This document shows positions 61,511 through 64,000 of a DNA stretch of 64,000 nt, in pieces. The stretch covers positions 2,046,001 through 2,110,000 of the forward strand of contig NZ_CP016094.1 in NCBI RefSeq assembly GCF_001746835.1, in the 5' to 3' direction. Both the position numbers and the translations under genes were made by a program. Numbering within the stretch: position 1 is the stretch's first letter; each line of letters begins with the position of its first letter. This stretch comes from Lacunisphaera limnophila (lineage in GTDB: Bacteria; Verrucomicrobiota; Verrucomicrobiia; Opitutales; Opitutaceae). The notes beneath the pieces were generated by a model, which was not told the DNA's origin, did no database searches, and was given only the letters and a program-made list of their open reading frames with translations.

Positions 61511-61894
61511 ATGAACCTCCCGAAAAAAATCCTCCTCGCCGCCACCGTCACCGCTGGCCTGCTCGCCCCCGCCGCCGTCTCGCACGCGGGTGTCATCGTC
61601 TCTGAAATCGCCACCGACAGCACCGCCTTCTCGGCGCCCGCGCCGACCAAGGTCGTGTCGCCCACCGATGTCCCGCGCCGCTACCAGAACGCGATCATCC
61701 GCCTCAGCCTCACGGTCGATGCGCAGGGCCGCCCGCACAACATCGCGGTGTTGTCCGACCGCGACCAGAAGCTGACGCAGTGCCTGCGCTCCGCCGTCTC
61801 GCAATGGGAATTCACGCCCGCGATCAAGGATGGCCGCGCCGTGGCCGTCGATGTCGTGCTGCCGCTCCAGGTGGTGGACGGGCCCCTTTCCTGA
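61511..61894 (+). CDS. Secreted stand-alone TonB C-terminal-like domain protein
   Basis: This 127-residue protein has a signal peptide (MNLPKKILLAATVTAGLLAP... to about residue 26) and a domain that looks like the TonB C-terminal fold: IIRLSLTVDAQGRPHNIAVL, then LRSAVSQWEFTPAIKDG, then VDVVLPLQVV. It lacks the membrane anchor and the Pro-rich spacer of a real TonB, so it probably cannot energise receptors. Such small periplasmic forms are common in Bacteroidota and Verrucomicrobiota; their roles are unknown. A stem follows the gene. Confidence 0.7.
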   Translation: MNLPKKILLAATVTAGLLAPAAVSHAGVIVSEIATDSTAFSAPAPTKVVSPTDVPRRYQNAIIRLSLTVDAQGRPHNIAVLSDRDQKLTQCLRSAVSQWEFTPAIKDGRAVAVDVVLPLQVVDGPLS

Positions 61895-62235
61895 GTCTTT
61901 CGCCCTGGCGGCCAACCGACCCGGACCGGCCCTGCGCCCGTCCGGGTTCGGGCGTTGCCCCGGAGCCCGGACGATCGTGGCCACCACACCGCGGGGAAGT
62001 CATTGACCGCGCCGATGCCGCCGGCTGAACAAAACCAGCGCACCGGTCGCGACGGGGGGTCACCGTCGGTCCCGGGGATGGCCACGAGCGTCAGGGAAAA
62101 AAGGAAGACACGGTCGCCGCGGCCCCGGCATGATGTCATCGGCAAACATCCTACCCGGTTGGCCGCCCGCTGGCTCCGCAGGGCTTGTGAAAACCTGCGG
62201 GGCGGTTGCCGCCAAGAAATGCCCAGCGGGCCGGA
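61895..62235. other. 341-bp gap without a credited gene; contains a possible terminator stem
   Basis: CGTCCGGG (61939-61946) and CCCGGACG (61966-61973) form a perfect 8-bp stem with a 19-nt loop, 45 bp after the secreted TonB-C-like gene. It lacks a T-run. An A-rich stretch (AAAAAAGGAAG at about 62097) lies further on. The rest is GC-rich with no convincing coding frame on either strand. The gap lies between convergent genes. Confidence 0.35.
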
Positions 62236-62589
62236 TCAGGCGAGGGCGAGCTCGCGCTGGCGTTTCTTGGGCAGGCCGGCGACCACCAGCTCATAGCTGC
62301 GGCGGATGCGCGCGTTCAGTTCCGGCTCCGGGAGCGCCGCGAGGTCCTCCACCTTCGCCCACATCCGCTTCGCGCAGTAGGGCGCCTGGATGATGCCGTC
62401 GATGGCCGTCAGTTCCGCGAACTCGTCCGGGGTGCACTTGAAAATCACCCCGGCCACCGTGCCGGCGTCCAGCACGAGGATGAGAAACATCTTCCCCGCG
62501 ACCTTGCCCACGAGGCACTCGCCCCACTGTTTCACGAACGTGGTGTGCGGGAGCGAGAGCGCATAGGACTGGAGCCGGGCCAGGCGCAT
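62236..62589 (-). CDS. MmcQ/YjbR family protein
   Basis: This 117-residue protein belongs to the MmcQ/YjbR family, a small double-wing fold proposed to bind DNA, with functions mostly unproven. Indicative segments are LPHTTFVKQWGECLVGKVAGK (in part), MFLILVL, VIFKCTPDEF, APYCAKRMWAKVE and the C-terminal RRSYELVVAGLPKK. The length is normal. It is 3 bp downstream of the GNAT gene on the same strand, so they are most likely one transcript. Confidence 0.85.
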   Translation of the reverse strand: MRLARLQSYALSLPHTTFVKQWGECLVGKVAGKMFLILVLDAGTVAGVIFKCTPDEFAELTAIDGIIQAPYCAKRMWAKVEDLAALPEPELNARIRRSYELVVAGLPKKRQRELALA

Positions 62590-62592
62590 GGG

Positions 62593-63057
62593 TCACTCCG
62601 GGATCAGCTTCATCTCGTAGCAGCGGCTGTGCGGATCCGCGAAATACGGCGGAAAGGGCGAGATCGCCCGGAAACCCACCCGCTCATACAGGGCGATGGC
62701 GGCGTGCTGTTGCGTACCGGTCTCGAGGCGCAAGGTGGTGAGGCCGTGCCCGACGGCGTGCTCCGCGAGGCGCGCGATGAGGCGTTCGCCGAATTTGCGG
62801 CCCCGGAACTCGGGGCGCACGTACATGCGCTTGAGCTCACCGTATTCCCGGCCGACCAGCAGGATGCCGCCGCAGCCGGCGGGCCGGCCATCGGCGCGCA
62901 GGACGAAGAAGGCGACGCCCTGGTCGATCAGCTTCTGCACGCTGAAACCGTGCCGGCTCTCCGCGGGATAGAGCGAGGCGAGGTGGTCCTCGAGCTCGTT
63001 GATCAGGGCGGTGGCGTCCGCGGTGTCGGGCCGCTCGGCGGTGATGCTCACGGTCAT
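62593..63057 (-). CDS. GNAT family N-acetyltransferase
   Basis: This 154-residue protein has the GNAT fold. The acetyl-CoA pyrophosphate loop is RPEFRGRKFGERLI (R-x-x-G-x-x-like pattern), preceded by the strand YGELKRMYV. The C-terminal ALYERVGF motif and the ending CYEMKLIPE are typical of this subfamily, which includes many amine acetyltransferases. The substrate is not predictable. It overlaps no gene and precedes the MmcQ-like gene by 3 bp. Confidence 0.88.
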   Translation of the reverse strand: MTVSITAERPDTADATALINELEDHLASLYPAESRHGFSVQKLIDQGVAFFVLRADGRPAGCGGILLVGREYGELKRMYVRPEFRGRKFGERLIARLAEHAVGHGLTTLRLETGTQQHAAIALYERVGFRAISPFPPYFADPHSRCYEMKLIPE

Positions 63058-63140
63058 GCCGGATTTGTGGCGGATTCCCGGCCGGCGGGCAAATCCGCAA
63101 TGCGGGGGCGGGCGATTCCGGGCTCAAGCGGAGGGCCGGT

Positions 63141-63962
63141 GTGTCGATCAGCCCCATTATCTTCCTGACCTATTTGCCACCGGTCGCCGATCCGCTGGGG
63201 CTGAGCCGCCGCGGACGGCGGTTGGTTGTCCTGCTCCTGATCCTCGGCCTGCTCGCGGCGGTCCGGCTGCGCGCCGCCGAGTCGCTCACCGAGACATTTG
63301 CCGGGCCCGCGTTGGGGACCGGCTGGGAGCTTTCGCTGGCGGACAGCTTCACCCTCGCCGACGGGCTCGCGACCAACACCGCGGGCGACGGCCAGTATAT
63401 CCGGACCACGGCCACGGATTTCCGGGACTTCAATTTCACACTGGAGCTCACGTACTCCAACCAAGACGGCTTTGGCGGCGCCGGCATCGTGTTTTTCGGG
63501 CTCGGCGCCGGGTTGCCTGATGAGAATTTCTACACCGAGCCACTGCAGGCGCTTTACCTGCGGCATGCGCCCGGGGATTTCGGCGACGGATTTCTCCAGC
63601 CCAGCTTGAACTCGGGCCCGGGAACCGTGGATGAGATGACCGTGTTGGGCCTGCCGGGCTCCGGCACGCACCGGGCGCTGGTCACGAAGACCGAGGCCAT
63701 GCTCGTGTTCAGCGTGGACGCCGCTTCCAGCGGTGGGAGCTTTGTCGCGGACTACACCACGACTTTCGACCTGGGAGAGGTCCGCTTCAGTTTCCTCGAC
63801 GCCACCTACTCCCGATTGTTTTTCGGCAGTCAGGGCGGGGGCGTGAGCTTTGATGCCGCCACCCTCACCGTGACCGGCGCGGCCATCCCGGAGCCCGGCG
63901 CGTATGCGGTCGTTCTTGGGCTCGCGGCCCTCGGGTTGGTGGCCGGCCGGCGGTGGCGTTGA
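63141..63962 (+). CDS. PEP-CTERM sorting domain-containing exported protein
   Basis: This 273-residue protein has an N-terminal export signal following an Arg-rich region (RRGRRLVVLLLILGLLAAV). A beta-sandwich-like middle domain rich in Thr, Gly, Asp and aromatic residues follows, consistent with a laminin/concanavalin-type fold. The C-terminus IPEPGAYAVVLGLAALGLVAG and the ending RRWR is a full PEP-CTERM anchor, recognised by an exosortase (EpsH/XrtA type) in bacteria that make extracellular polysaccharide. Translation probably starts at GTG 63141. No exosortase gene is in the window. Its extracellular role is unknown. Confidence 0.85.
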   Translation: MSISPIIFLTYLPPVADPLGLSRRGRRLVVLLLILGLLAAVRLRAAESLTETFAGPALGTGWELSLADSFTLADGLATNTAGDGQYIRTTATDFRDFNFTLELTYSNQDGFGGAGIVFFGLGAGLPDENFYTEPLQALYLRHAPGDFGDGFLQPSLNSGPGTVDEMTVLGLPGSGTHRALVTKTEAMLVFSVDAASSGGSFVADYTTTFDLGEVRFSFLDATYSRLFFGSQGGGVSFDAATLTVTGAAIPEPGAYAVVLGLAALGLVAGRRWR

Positions 63963-64000
63963 CGAGCCCGGACGCCTGCTCGACAGCGGGGGCGTGAATG

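Noticed and set aside
1-64000. CRISPR arrays, tRNA or rRNA genes, integrases, transposases, prophage
   Set aside because: No regularly spaced direct repeats, no cloverleaf with TTCGA loop in the gaps and no mobile-element proteins were found by reading the sequence and its frames.

Overview
The window is GC-rich (about two thirds G+C), gene-dense bacterial chromosome, with short intergenic gaps and many 4-bp ATGA/GTGA overlaps. The gene content suggests a Gram-negative member of the Verrucomicrobiota, most likely Opitutaceae-like. It has lpxA, TonB receptors, an OprB-type porin, a PEP-CTERM protein, a TIGR03790-like protein, a long ThyX-like protein and a sufCBD cluster behind a Fur-family gene. 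This taxonomic call is an inference from gene content and protein character; no marker phylogeny was possible. No rRNA, tRNA, CRISPR array, integrase or transposase gene was seen.

Region 1 (1-7073, +) is the distal half of a complex I operon: nuoH (cut by the window edge), I, J, K, L, M, N. It is followed by a long ThyX-like gene and a secreted mini-protein coupled to an endonuclease/exonuclease/phosphatase protein. Region 2 (9.6-16.8 kb) has comEC lacking the C-terminal nuclease-like domain, divergent from rarA, then riboflavin genes (ribB with a degenerate second domain, ribH), nusB and ftsY. Region 3 (17.0-24.9 kb, -) holds a signal-peptidase-like gene and an apparent iron-uptake operon of two TonB receptor plus PepSY reductase modules. 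Fur-box-like palindromes precede that operon. Region 4 (25.0-35.9 kb, +) contains aroB, a nuclease-fold-like unknown, lpxA, pdxA, a subtilase, an IscA-type protein, infC, an amidase whose lipoprotein signal peptide lies in another frame, an S1/P1 nuclease, crcB and a TIGR03790-like protein.

Region 5 (36-44 kb) has clpP, adenine deaminase (carrying an in-frame repeat insertion), a TPMT-type methyltransferase, a sugar-acid dehydratase and FAH-family pair that fits a Weimberg-type pentonate pathway, and an APH-like kinase. Region 6 (44-49.8 kb) is Fe-S cluster assembly: a Fur-family regulator with a perfect 17-bp palindrome upstream, sufC, sufB, sufD and sufT. Region 7 (50-64 kb) has a chemoreceptor, a secreted helical protein, an OprB porin, a D,D-carboxypeptidase, a D-2-hydroxyacid dehydrogenase, thioredoxin reductase, a GspF-N/TPR membrane protein, a YgiQ radical SAM protein, a PilZ protein, a TonB-C-like secreted protein, MmcQ and GNAT proteins, and a PEP-CTERM protein.

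The genes point to an organism with respiratory complex I, strong investment in iron acquisition and SUF-type Fe-S biogenesis, and carbohydrate or sugar-acid use. The most unusual signals are the amidase frame break, several families of palindromic repeats at gene boundaries (one inside a gene), the two putative metal-regulator operators, the degenerate RibA domain, the rearranged ThyX motifs, and two unexplained structured intergenic regions.
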